This document shows positions 25,553-34,083 of a stretch of 64,000 bases of DNA, piece after piece. Positions within the stretch are counted from its first letter, which is position 1. Each line of letters opens with the position of its first letter. The position numbers were made by a program, and so were the translations under genes. The stretch is taken from contig NZ_ML178715.1 of the NCBI RefSeq assembly GCF_004360145.1, positions 126,069 to 190,068 on the forward strand, read 5' to 3'. Origin of the DNA: Aliiroseovarius marinus. Lineage in GTDB: Bacteria; Pseudomonadota; Alphaproteobacteria; Rhodobacterales; Rhodobacteraceae. A model generated the notes under the pieces. That model was not told the DNA's origin. It searched no databases and saw nothing but the letters and a program-made list of their open reading frames with translations.

Positions 25553-26902
25553 CTACGCCCGCTCGAACCCGCGCGCGACTTCCCAATCGGTCACGACGCG
25601 CTCAAACTCTTCGATCTCGACCTCGGCAGCGCGGGTGTAGTGGTCGACCACATCGTCGCCCATCGCAGCCCTCAGCATCTTCGATCCATGCAGCGCATCC
25701 CGCGCAGCGGACAGATTGCCCGGGATCATTCCAGTTTCCCCCTGATAGACATCGCCCGTGGTCGGCGCCTGAAGCTCCAACCCTTCTTCAATGCCAGCAA
25801 TACCTGCCGCCAGCATTCCAGCTATGGCCAGATAGGGGTTCATGTCCGATCCAGGGATGCGGCATTCCACGCGCACCGCTTTGGTGCCATCGCCACACAG
25901 ACGGAAGCCCGCCGTCCGGTTGTCCACCGACCAGATGATCCGCGTCGGCGCAAAGGTGCCCTTCATGAAGCGCTTATACGAGTTGATGTAAGGCGCCATG
26001 AAATAGGTGTAGTCCGGCGCGTATTTCAACAGCCCAGCCATATAGGATTTCATCAGATCCGACATGCCCAGCGCATCCTCAGGATCGTAAAACGCGTTCG
26101 CGCCATCCTTCCACAGCGACTGATGCACGTGGGACGACGAGCCCACCTTGTCGTGATGCCACTTGGGCAGGAAGGTCGCAGCATGGCCTTGCTGCCACGC
26201 GATTTCCTTCACCGCGTGTTTGGCAATCGTATGATACTCGGCATTGTCCATCGCGGGAGCGTATTTGATGTTCAACTCTTCCTGACCGGTCTCAGCCTCG
26301 CCCTTCGAGTTCTCGATCGGCAGGCCCGCGCTCCACAGGTGATTGCGGATCGGCCGCATCACGTGTTCTTCCTTGGTGGTCTGCAGAATGTGGTAATCTT
26401 CGTTATAGCCACTGATCGGGGCCAGATCGCGGAAGCCCTCTTTGCGGATCTCGTCAAAGCTTTTCTCGAACAGGAAGAACTCCAGTTCGGTCGCAGTCAT
26501 GGCATCAAAGCCCAGCTCGGCCAGACGCGCCACCTGACGCTTCAGGATCGCGCGCGGCGAGTGCGGGACATCCGCATGCGTATGGTGATCCAGCACATCG
26601 CACAGCACCATCACCGTGCCCTCAAGCCACGGCACCGGGCGCAGGGTCGACAGGTCGGGCTTCATGACATAGTCGCCATATCCCCCTTCCCACGAGGTCG
26701 AGGCATAGCCATCCGGCGTCCCCATCTCGAGATCCGTTGCCAGCAGATAGTTGCAGCAATGGGTTTCTTCATACGCCCCATGCAAAAAATGGTCCGCATG
26801 GAACCGCTTGCCCATCAGGCGCCCCTGCATGTCGACCAGACATACCAGAACCGTATCAACGTGGCCTTCGGCAAATTGGGCTTTCAGATCGTCGAGTGTC
26901 AT
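25553..26902 (-). CDS. Glutamine-synthetase-family ligase (PuuA-like)
   Basis: A 449-residue member of the GS superfamily. Catalytic motifs are seen in order: MTATELEFFLFE (metal Glu), AETGQEELNIKYAPA, KVGSSSHVHQSLWKDG (metal His), RIIWSVDNRTAGFRL and RVECRIPGSDMNPYLAIAG. The adenylylation-site region of type I GlnA is not evident. Such proteins ligate glutamate to amines, as in PuuA, which makes gamma-glutamylputrescine. ATG at 26902 follows AGAGGC. It sits between a TRAP binding protein and ALDH/ADH genes, so it probably acts on the amine imported or released by this operon. True glutamine synthesis is less likely. Confidence 0.85.
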   Translation of the reverse strand: MTLDDLKAQFAEGHVDTVLVCLVDMQGRLMGKRFHADHFLHGAYEETHCCNYLLATDLEMGTPDGYASTSWEGGYGDYVMKPDLSTLRPVPWLEGTVMVLCDVLDHHTHADVPHSPRAILKRQVARLAELGFDAMTATELEFFLFEKSFDEIRKEGFRDLAPISGYNEDYHILQTTKEEHVMRPIRNHLWSAGLPIENSKGEAETGQEELNIKYAPAMDNAEYHTIAKHAVKEIAWQQGHAATFLPKWHHDKVGSSSHVHQSLWKDGANAFYDPEDALGMSDLMKSYMAGLLKYAPDYTYFMAPYINSYKRFMKGTFAPTRIIWSVDNRTAGFRLCGDGTKAVRVECRIPGSDMNPYLAIAGMLAAGIAGIEEGLELQAPTTGDVYQGETGMIPGNLSAARDALHGSKMLRAAMGDDVVDHYTRAAEVEIEEFERVVTDWEVARGFERA

Positions 26903-26957
26903 AACTGCCTCTTTCAAGAAATGCGGGGGCGGCAGTTGGCCGCCCCACGCGGTATCA

Positions 26958-27992
26958 TTAACCGTAGCGGTAAGGCCGTCCAGCCTTCTGCATGTCGGCG
27001 TTATACTTGCGGAAAATCTCGACCACTTTGGCCTTGGTCGGGCTTTCTGCGGCGATCTCGTCCCAGAAGGCGACGGCGGCGTTCTCGACCTGTGCCCATT
27101 CCTCGTCGGGAATGGTGGTCAGGCTCATCTTGTCGCCGTTGACGCGCAGGTTGGCTTCGCCGCCCCAATACCACCATTGGCGATAATAGTGCGACTGGTC
27201 ACAACAGACGCGGAACAGCGTTTGCAGGTCTTCCGGCAGCTCGTTCCAGCGGTCCATATTGGCAAAGAACGACCCGGCCCATGCGCCCGAGATGTTGTTG
27301 GTCAGGAAATAGTTGGTCACGTCGGCCCAGCCCACGGTGTAGTCTTCCGTGATGCCCGACCATGCGATGCCGTCCAGCTCGCCGGTTTGCACGGCGACCT
27401 CGATGTCTTCCCACGGCAGGGTCACGGGAACCACGCCGAACTGCGACAGGAAGCGGCCTGCAGTCGGGAAGGTGAACACGCGCTTGCCCTTCAGATCAGC
27501 CAGCGAGTTGATCGGATCCTTGGTGGCAAAGTGGCACGGGTCCCACGACCCGGCGCTAACGTGCTTGATGCCAACGGCCGAGTATTCCTCGTCCCAGATC
27601 TCGTTCAGGCCGTACTGGTTGAACAGCACCGGCACGTCCAGAGAATAGCGCGAGGCGAAGGGGAAATAGCCGCCGAACACGGTGACTTCGGTGGGCGAGG
27701 CCATCGAGTCGTCATCCGACTGCACCGCATCAATCGTGCCCTTCTGCATGGCGCGGAACAGCTCGCCCGTCGGGACCAGCTGGTCGGCATAGAACAGCTC
27801 GATCTGCATGCGGTCGCCTGCGATCTTGTTGAACATCTGGATCGCAGGATCAATCACGTGGGCGGCCAGTGCGGGACCCGCATAGGTCTGCATCCGCCAC
27901 TTGATCGTGCCCTGCGCAATTGCGGGCGTCGCCAAAGGAGCCGCGGCCAGACCGGCCCCGGCGGTGGTTAAAAACTTACGTCTTGTCGTCAT
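26958..27992 (-). CDS. dctP: TRAP transporter substrate-binding protein (DctP family)
   Basis: A 344-residue periplasmic binding protein. The N-terminus TTRRKFLTTAGAGLAAAPLATPAIAQ is a Tat-type signal with twin arginines. The mature part has the DctP landmarks: WRMQTYAGPALAAHV, FYADQLVPTGELFRAMQKGTIDAVQ, and the conserved Arg region LADLKGKRVFTFPTAGRFLSQFG, which in the family binds a carboxylate. It delivers substrate to the DctQM permease encoded just upstream (33-base gap to dctM). The ligand is probably an organic anion or N-acylated amino acid; not determinable from sequence. Confidence 0.92.
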   Translation of the reverse strand: MTTRRKFLTTAGAGLAAAPLATPAIAQGTIKWRMQTYAGPALAAHVIDPAIQMFNKIAGDRMQIELFYADQLVPTGELFRAMQKGTIDAVQSDDDSMASPTEVTVFGGYFPFASRYSLDVPVLFNQYGLNEIWDEEYSAVGIKHVSAGSWDPCHFATKDPINSLADLKGKRVFTFPTAGRFLSQFGVVPVTLPWEDIEVAVQTGELDGIAWSGITEDYTVGWADVTNYFLTNNISGAWAGSFFANMDRWNELPEDLQTLFRVCCDQSHYYRQWWYWGGEANLRVNGDKMSLTTIPDEEWAQVENAAVAFWDEIAAESPTKAKVVEIFRKYNADMQKAGRPYRYG

Positions 27993-28025
27993 CTTCTCTC
28001 TCCTAGTTGGTTGTTTTTATTATTT

Positions 28026-29345
28026 TTATTTTCCGTATACGTAATTGGGCAGCCAAAGCGCGATTTGGGGGAAGGTCATGATGATCGCCAACGCCATCAC
28101 CATGATAAGGACGAATGGCACGATAGAACGGTAGATGTCCCCCAGCCCAATTTCTGGCGGTGCCATGGCCCTCATTAGAAACAGGTTGTAGCCAAAGGGT
28201 GGCGTCATATACGCGATCTGAGTGGTGATGGTGTAAAGCACCCCATACCAGATCAGGTCGAAGCCCAGCACTTTGACCAAGGGCACGTAAAGCGGCGCTA
28301 CGATGACCAGCATCGCGGTGTCATCCAGAAACGTACCCATGATGATAAAGCTCAACTGCATCAGGATCAAAATGACCCACGGGTTCAGCCCAAGCTGTTC
28401 GGTAAACAGGTTGTCGATGGCCTTGACCGCGCCCAGCCCGTCGAAGACAGCGCCAAAGCCCAGAGCCGCCAGAATGATCCACATGAACATGCAGGAAATC
28501 AGCAGGGTCTGCTTGGTGCAGGTCTCGAAAATATGCCACGTCATGCGGCGCTTGGCGACGGACGCGAACAGGGCGGTCAGCGCCCCAATAGCCGAGCTTT
28601 CGACCAGCGAGGTCCAGCCGTTCACAAACGGCACCATCATTGCGGCAAAAATCGCCAGCGGCAGGATGCCCGCGCCCAGCAGGCGGATCTTCTCGGCACG
28701 CGACACCTGATGCGCGTCTTCCATCGCGGGTCCAAGATGCGGTTGGATTTTGCAGCGCAACCAGATGTAGATGATGAACAGCGCGGCCATCATCAGGCCG
28801 GGCAGCACGCCCGCAAGCCACAGCTGCCCCACAGGCTGACGCGCGATCATCGCATACAGCACCAAGACGACCGAGGGCGGAACGAGGATGCCCAGGCTGG
28901 AGCCCGCCTGAATAACCCCCGTCACCATGATCTTGTCATAGCCCCGGCGCAGCAATTCCGGCAGCGCGATGGTGGCACCGATGGCCATGCCCGCGACGCT
29001 GAGGCCATTCATGGCGGACACCAGCACCATCAGGCCGATTGTGCCAATCGCAAGGCCTCCGTTCACCGGGCCCATCCAGACGTGGAACATGCGGTAAAGG
29101 TCATCGGCCAAGCGGCTTTCGCTCAGGACATAGCCCATGAAAATGAACATCGGCAGGGTCAGCAGCGGATACCATTTCATCAGCTTCATCGCGGCGGAGA
29201 ACGGGATGTCCTGTCCGCCCACGCCCCACAACAGCAAGGCCGCAATCGCGCCCACGGCACCAATCGCGCCGAACACGCGCTGCCCGGTGAACAGCATCAG
29301 CATCATCGATGCGAACATGAAAATGGCGATATATTCTTGGCTCAT
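28026..29345 (-). CDS. dctM: TRAP transporter large permease (DctM)
   Basis: A 439-residue inner-membrane protein with about twelve TM segments. Family features are MYVLSESRLADDLYRMFHVWMGPVNGGLAIGTIG-type motifs (here GYVLSESRLADDLYR), AGSSLGILVPPSVVLVLYAM, and MGTFLDDTAMLVIVAPLYVPLV. The ATG at 29345 overlaps the DctQ stop (ATGA); the frame is open 44 codons further up but inside dctQ. It catalyses Na+-driven uptake together with DctQ and DctP. Confidence 0.93.
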   Translation of the reverse strand: MSQEYIAIFMFASMMLMLFTGQRVFGAIGAVGAIAALLLWGVGGQDIPFSAAMKLMKWYPLLTLPMFIFMGYVLSESRLADDLYRMFHVWMGPVNGGLAIGTIGLMVLVSAMNGLSVAGMAIGATIALPELLRRGYDKIMVTGVIQAGSSLGILVPPSVVLVLYAMIARQPVGQLWLAGVLPGLMMAALFIIYIWLRCKIQPHLGPAMEDAHQVSRAEKIRLLGAGILPLAIFAAMMVPFVNGWTSLVESSAIGALTALFASVAKRRMTWHIFETCTKQTLLISCMFMWIILAALGFGAVFDGLGAVKAIDNLFTEQLGLNPWVILILMQLSFIIMGTFLDDTAMLVIVAPLYVPLVKVLGFDLIWYGVLYTITTQIAYMTPPFGYNLFLMRAMAPPEIGLGDIYRSIVPFVLIMVMALAIIMTFPQIALWLPNYVYGK

Positions 29346-29926
29346 GTGCGTGTCACACCAATCTCGTTGCCGCGAATGCGGGCGATGTCTTTGAACAGTT
29401 CGGAAATGGCCTGAAGCAGCATCAGGAAGAAGCCGACGACCATGATGGATTTGATGGGCCAGGCATAGGGGCGCCATGCGGTGGACGAGCGCTCAAGCCG
29501 CCCGACCTCCTCGGTTCCCGTGATCAGCCCCCAGAAATAGGAAAACGGTTCGTCCCCCCAATACCCCAGCGAATAGGCGGTCGATCCGACGCCGCCCCAG
29601 ACCAGAACGCCCAGATAGATCAGCAGGAAGAACACTGTGAAGGCATCAAACCACGCCTTCTTGCGGTCGTTCCAGTTGTGATAAAACAGGTCCATCCGCA
29701 CGTTCGATCCCATCTGAAGCGAATACGGACCGCCCATGATGTAGTACGTCACCATCGCGAACTGAGCCATTTCCAAGGTCCAGAGCGACGGCAGGAAGAA
29801 CGTCTTCGAGATCGAGGACCACAAAAGGATCCCCATCATCACAAAGAGCCCCCACATCATCACCCGACCGATGCGATAATTCACGGCGTCCACGACGCGT
29901 ACATATCCAGACATAAGCGCAGTCAC
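29342..29926 (-). CDS. dctQ: TRAP transporter small permease (DctQ)
   Basis: A 194-residue membrane protein with four hydrophobic segments (about 21-41, 55-75, 98-118, 156-176). The size is typical of the small TRAP subunit. The start is a GTG at 29926 whose last two bases overlap the TGA of the preceding amidohydrolase gene (GTGA), with GGAAAG upstream. An internal ATG four codons later is an alternative. It is coupled to dctM by a four-base overlap. Confidence 0.9.
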   Translation of the reverse strand: MTALMSGYVRVVDAVNYRIGRVMMWGLFVMMGILLWSSISKTFFLPSLWTLEMAQFAMVTYYIMGGPYSLQMGSNVRMDLFYHNWNDRKKAWFDAFTVFFLLIYLGVLVWGGVGSTAYSLGYWGDEPFSYFWGLITGTEEVGRLERSSTAWRPYAWPIKSIMVVGFFLMLLQAISELFKDIARIRGNEIGVTRT

Positions 29927-30699
29927 GTTGGCTTTCCTTCGGTCATCGCGGCCTTTGCCTTGGCGATCCAGTCGGCCAGCGCCCCGGCGATGCGGGCGTG
30001 CTGTTCGGCCGTTTCGATCAGGTCGTTGCGGATTTCGATCATTACATTCGGCAAGCCATACGGCACCGCATGTTTGTTTAAGGTATGGGCCACCCCATCG
30101 ACGGCCGCATAAGGTTCGTTCAATTGCACCTCCATGCCCAGATCGGCGGGTATGGTCTGCATCATGGACAGGGCCAGCCTGTCGTCATCGCCATGCAGGA
30201 TGCCGATCTGCACATCCCGCATCTGGCCGCGATAAACAGGCGTGAAGCTGTGCACCGTCACCATCATCTGAAGATGCGGCTGGTGCACGCCGATCTGTTC
30301 TTTCAACGTGGTTGAGAACGGACGGTAAACCTGCTTCACTCTTGCGAAGCGCTCGGCATCGGAAAGGCCGGCATTTCCGGGAATATCAAAGACTTCACTG
30401 CGCGCCGGGATTGCGTCATGGGCCTCGGGCGGGCGATTACAGTCATAAACCAGCCGCGAAATCCCGCCATGCACCAGAACGGCGCGCATACGCTGCGCCA
30501 GCCCCTTTGCGACGGGCAGCGCGCCGGGATCCCACGCGATGTGGCGGGTCAAGATCTCGGCATCCAACCCAAGCCCGTCCAGATGCGCAGGCACCCGGTT
30601 CGAGGCGTGTTCACACACCACGATCACCCGGGGCGCGTCCCCCATCTGGTCCACATGCACGGCCGGACCGAAAGTTGAATTCAACGACTGCGATTCCAT
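29923..30699 (-). CDS. N-formylglutamate amidohydrolase-family protein
   Basis: A 258-residue protein of the FGase (HutG-like) family. Motifs are VIVVCEHASNRVPAHL (metal His/Glu), DPGALPVAKGLAQRM, VLVHGGISRLVYDCNR, MMVTVHSFTPVYRG and MIEIRNDLIE. The family hydrolyses N-formylglutamate or related N-acyl amino acids using zinc. It is the first gene of the TRAP operon; its stop overlaps the dctQ start. The ATG at 30699 is chosen; the frame is open to a TTG at 30735, which lies within the inverted-repeat promoter region. It likely processes the substrate imported by the TRAP system. No hut genes are nearby, so histidine catabolism is not implied. Confidence 0.85.
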   Translation of the reverse strand: MESQSLNSTFGPAVHVDQMGDAPRVIVVCEHASNRVPAHLDGLGLDAEILTRHIAWDPGALPVAKGLAQRMRAVLVHGGISRLVYDCNRPPEAHDAIPARSEVFDIPGNAGLSDAERFARVKQVYRPFSTTLKEQIGVHQPHLQMMVTVHSFTPVYRGQMRDVQIGILHGDDDRLALSMMQTIPADLGMEVQLNEPYAAVDGVAHTLNKHAVPYGLPNVMIEIRNDLIETAEQHARIAGALADWIAKAKAAMTEGKPT

Positions 30700-30747
30700 G
30701 CGGAAAAAGTTCCACAGCTTAATTAACTGTGTCAATAATTTTCCGCA
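30699..30747. promoter_or_regulatory. Interrupted inverted repeat between TRAP operon and rpiR
   Basis: Nine-base arms TGCGGAAAA (30699-30707) and TTTTCCGCA (30739-30747) are perfectly complementary. They enclose a second repeat, CACAG (30713-30717) and CTGTG (30727-30731), around TTAATTAA. The site lies between divergent genes and overlaps the amidohydrolase start, a likely RpiR operator/promoter. Confidence 0.6.
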
Positions 30748-30823
30748 CCAATTTTACCACCCTTGATTTCTCTGTCGATTTTTTGACAGAATGACTAAAT
30801 TCACAGCAAAAGGGTGTTGCCAC

Positions 30824-31696
30824 GTGCGCGTAACCGATCAGCTTCTACACCACCGCGACGAGATGACCCCATCCGAGCGGCAGCTTCTGAACGCAATTCT
30901 GGATGATTACCCCCTGTCCGGGCTAGGCAGCATCACCGAACTGGCCGCGAACGCCTCGGTCTCTACGACAACGGTCGCGCGTCTGCTGCAGAAAACCGGG
31001 TTCAACGGCTATCCGCAGTTTCAGGCTGCTCTGCGGCGCGAGTTGAAAGAGATGATCTCGGACCCCGTCGCCAAGCGCGACGTGTGGAAGACCGATCTGC
31101 CGGAAGAGCATATGCTGAACCGCTATTCGCGGCAGGCCCTTGAAAACCAGCGGCGCACGCTGGACGAGGTCGATCCGGACGAGTTCGACGGGCTTTGCAA
31201 ATTGCTCTCCGATCCAAACCGCCGCATCTTCATCACTGGGGGCCGGATTACTGGCGCGCTGGCGCAGTATTTCTATCTGCATCTCCAGATGATCCGACCC
31301 GACGTGCGTATCCTGCCCTTCTCGGCCTCGTGGACGCACGAGCTGTTGGACATCCGCAAAGGCGACGTGCTGATTGCGCTGGATGTGCGGCGGTACGAGA
31401 ACACCACGCTGGTGATCGGGCAGCTGTGTCACGAGCGCGAGGCCGAGATCGTACTGTTCACCGACCAATGGCGCTCGCCTATTCACCGCCTGGCCCGCCA
31501 CACCTTCGGCGCGCGCATCGCGGTGCCGTCCGCATGGGATTCGATGGCCGCGATTCTGGTCTTGCTGGAATGCGCCGTGGCCGAGGTGCAGGAACGTCTT
31601 TGGGACGATGTGAAGGCCCGTACGGATGCGCTGGAAGAAGCCTTCGATCGCACCAAACTGTTTCGTAAATTCGGACAAAGTAGCAGTCAAAATTAG
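30824..31696 (+). CDS. RpiR/MurR-family transcriptional regulator (HTH-SIS)
   Basis: About 290 residues. The N-terminal HTH_6 domain contains MTPSERQLLNAILDDYPLSGLGSITELAANASVSTTTVARLLQKTGFNGYPQFQAALRREL, shown here only to locate it (first 80 residues). A C-terminal SIS domain binds a phosphosugar or other ligand in the family: RRIFITGGRITGALAQYF, DVLIALDVRRYENTTL, EIVLFTDQWRSPI. The GTG at 30824 follows AAAGGG at a normal distance; an ATG at 30791 is in frame but lacks a ribosome site. It is divergent from the TRAP/amidohydrolase operon and probably controls it through the repeat at 30699-30747. Confidence 0.88.
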   Translation: MRVTDQLLHHRDEMTPSERQLLNAILDDYPLSGLGSITELAANASVSTTTVARLLQKTGFNGYPQFQAALRRELKEMISDPVAKRDVWKTDLPEEHMLNRYSRQALENQRRTLDEVDPDEFDGLCKLLSDPNRRIFITGGRITGALAQYFYLHLQMIRPDVRILPFSASWTHELLDIRKGDVLIALDVRRYENTTLVIGQLCHEREAEIVLFTDQWRSPIHRLARHTFGARIAVPSAWDSMAAILVLLECAVAEVQERLWDDVKARTDALEEAFDRTKLFRKFGQSSSQN

Positions 31697-31719
31697 AACC
31701 TTACGCTTTGTAGAAACAG

Positions 31720-31725
31720 TATAAT
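31720..31725 (+). promoter_or_regulatory. Possible -10 element for the multi-protease operon
   Basis: A perfect TATAAT lies in the AT-rich gap after rpiR, about 150 bases before the start codon at 31879. No convincing -35 hexamer is seen, so this is weak. Confidence 0.3.
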
Positions 31726-31878
31726 TTCCGTTTTCCCCTGTATTTGTTGGGCCAAACGTTGCCCGGCGCCACCTGCCCCATTCCTGCCGCAATTTTGAAA
31801 AACCTCCACTTTGTGATAGAATGTGGGGGTAAGTCTTCTAAATTTAATTGCAATTTCCGATTTGGGCCGCGGGTGCGC

Positions 31879-34068
31879 ATGTCCGATATTGATACCAAAA
31901 TTGTGCAGAAAAACGGGGTCCGGGCAGATTGGGTTGATCTGAGGGATCAGACCTACGTGCCGAACTTGGCCATCCTGAAACACGCCCTGTCGATGGACCC
32001 CAAGTTGCTGACCACGCCTGACGACACGGGTTTGCGGCAACCAGTGTTCACGGTGCGCCATCAGGGGACATCCGGGCGCTGCGTGGGCTTTGCCCTTGCC
32101 AACCTGATCGATATTCAGCGCCACCTTCAACGCGCTGAACGCGGTGATGCACAGGGCGGCGCGGATCATGCAAAGGACATTACCAGCGCAGACATGCTGT
32201 ATCGCATGGCACATTTCCACGACCGCTATCCCGCGCTTGAGGCCGTGAAATCCGACGCGCATGAGGGCGTCCTGACCCTGCGCTCGGCCATCAAGGGGTT
32301 TTATCACCACGGGGCCTGTCTGGACTGGCCCTTCGACACGCCGCCGCCCGACGACACGCGGTGGCAGAGCGACTGCTATCTGGCAGGCGGGCCGGATGCC
32401 GGCCGACGGTTCACCAGCGTGGCGCAGGCGCGGCATGCGCGCGATATCGGGCTGGGGGCGTATTTCCGGCTGGCCTCGGTCCTGAACCATTTTCACGCGG
32501 CACTGAATGATGCGCAGGCCGTGCTGGTCAGCGCGAACATCCATGACGGCTGGCTGCAGGCCACCCCGCAAAACAGCGGAGCAATTGGCTGGCCACCCGC
32601 GCAGGGTAAGCTGGGCACACATGCCTTTGTGCTGACGGGCTATGACGAACACGGCTTTCACATTCTGAACTCGTGGGGGCCGGACTGGGGCGGATATCTG
32701 GGACAGGCCGGGATCGGGCTGTGGAGCTATGACGACTGGGCGCGCAATGTGATCGACGGCTGGGTGCTGCGTCTGGGCGTCCCTGCCCCTGCGGCGTTTG
32801 GTGCTTCGGTCGGCGAGAAGGGCACCAAGGGTGTGATTGGCAAGATCAGGTCCGGCTCGACCCCGTGTTTTGAACTGGTCGGGCACTACATGCATCTGGA
32901 TGACGGCTATCACGTCTCGACCGGCTCCTACCCCTCGTTCAAAGACGGCTGGACCCGCACACAGGCGCATCTTGCCCCCAAGCTGGACCCCAAGGCCGCG
33001 CCGGATGACCCGCATAAATATCGCGGCGTGCTTCTGTGGATCCCCGGCAGTCTGGAGGGCATCAAACCTGCCTTTTCCGCCGCCGTCGCCCGCAAGAATG
33101 CAATCAAGGCGATGGGGCTGTATCCGTACTCGATCTTCTGGTGCAACAGCTTCGTCGAGAAGTCGCTGGAGGTGTTGGCAAGTCTGTTTGACAGCTGCAC
33201 CAAGCAAGCCGGGGACACCGCCGAACATCTGGACGAGCTGATCGAAAACCGCGTGCGCGGCGTGGGGCGGGCCTTTTGGCGCGACATTGAAATGAGCGCC
33301 ATGCGCGCGCTGAAAGGCACGGGCGAGCTGCCGTTTGAGCAGCATCACGACCGCAGCTATTCAAAAACCGGGATCGTTGGGGATTTCCTGCACAGCCTTC
33401 TGGATCTGAAGGACCAGACCGGCTGCGAGCTGCACATCGTGGCCGAGGGCGCGGGCGTCTTGATGGTGCACGAGATGCTGTCCCTTCTACAGCCCGACAT
33501 GCCGCCGCCTTTCACGCGCCCCGGCGTGGATTTCCGCGAGACTTGGTTCGACACGATGCATTTGGTGCATCCGGCCATTGGGCTGCCGCGCGCACAAAAC
33601 GTGCTGCTGCCCCGGATCACACAGATGAACGGTGCGCTGGATCCAGCCCGTCACAGCAAAAGCCGTGCCCGCGGCCCCGTGGTGCAACCGCTACTGCGTG
33701 CCGCCGAAGACGTGCCCGCCCGAATCTATGTCCCGACAGAAGAGTTGGAGGATCGCGTCTGTTTCGGCGCCTATGGCAAATCGGTTTTGCATCTGGTCTC
33801 GAACGCGTTCGAAGACCGCTACCCCTTACCGCGCGGCACCGATACGCCGGACGCAGGCGCCTATCTGAAAGCGCGCCCCTTTCTGGGCATGGCCAGCCTT
33901 GTCGATAACGACGCGGCGGTTGCCAGCGGCGCGATCTTTCGTCTGAACCGTATCCACGACCAGAAACACGATCTTGAACGCATTCAGCAGACCGACCTGA
34001 ATGCCGACCCGACCATCACCACCAGTATTTTCGAGTGCATCAGAGGATTTCAGAAACACGTGACCTGA
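31879..34068 (+). CDS. Papain-fold (C1) peptidase fused to degenerate alpha/beta-hydrolase-like region
   Basis: A 729-residue protein without signal peptide or TM. Residues 50-300 form a papain-like peptidase. The oxyanion Gln and nucleophile lie in RHQGTSGRCVGFALANLID (Q62, C68), the His in KLGTHAFVLTGYDEHGF (H248) and the Asn in HILNSWGPDWGGY (N264). All catalytic residues are present. Residues about 380-740 resemble an alpha/beta hydrolase: strand YRGVLLWIPGSLEG and an elbow ELHIVAEGAGVLMVHEML in which the expected Ser is Gly524, so this part is probably non-catalytic. It is the first gene of a three-gene unit, with the next start 15 bases away. The ATG at 31879 has only a weak ribosome site. 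Function unknown; protease activity is inferred. Confidence 0.75.
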   Translation: MSDIDTKIVQKNGVRADWVDLRDQTYVPNLAILKHALSMDPKLLTTPDDTGLRQPVFTVRHQGTSGRCVGFALANLIDIQRHLQRAERGDAQGGADHAKDITSADMLYRMAHFHDRYPALEAVKSDAHEGVLTLRSAIKGFYHHGACLDWPFDTPPPDDTRWQSDCYLAGGPDAGRRFTSVAQARHARDIGLGAYFRLASVLNHFHAALNDAQAVLVSANIHDGWLQATPQNSGAIGWPPAQGKLGTHAFVLTGYDEHGFHILNSWGPDWGGYLGQAGIGLWSYDDWARNVIDGWVLRLGVPAPAAFGASVGEKGTKGVIGKIRSGSTPCFELVGHYMHLDDGYHVSTGSYPSFKDGWTRTQAHLAPKLDPKAAPDDPHKYRGVLLWIPGSLEGIKPAFSAAVARKNAIKAMGLYPYSIFWCNSFVEKSLEVLASLFDSCTKQAGDTAEHLDELIENRVRGVGRAFWRDIEMSAMRALKGTGELPFEQHHDRSYSKTGIVGDFLHSLLDLKDQTGCELHIVAEGAGVLMVHEMLSLLQPDMPPPFTRPGVDFRETWFDTMHLVHPAIGLPRAQNVLLPRITQMNGALDPARHSKSRARGPVVQPLLRAAEDVPARIYVPTEELEDRVCFGAYGKSVLHLVSNAFEDRYPLPRGTDTPDAGAYLKARPFLGMASLVDNDAAVASGAIFRLNRIHDQKHDLERIQQTDLNADPTITTSIFECIRGFQKHVT

Positions 34069-34083
34069 CAAAGGAGAAGACCG

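Noticed and set aside
29923-30735. Histidine utilisation (hut) operon
   Set aside because: Only an FGase-family gene is present; no hutH, hutU, hutI or hutF is nearby, and the context is TRAP plus amine chemistry.
31693-33348. 551-codon minus-strand frame over the papain-like gene
   Set aside because: The plus-strand frame carries complete C1 peptidase motifs; the minus-strand frame has none.
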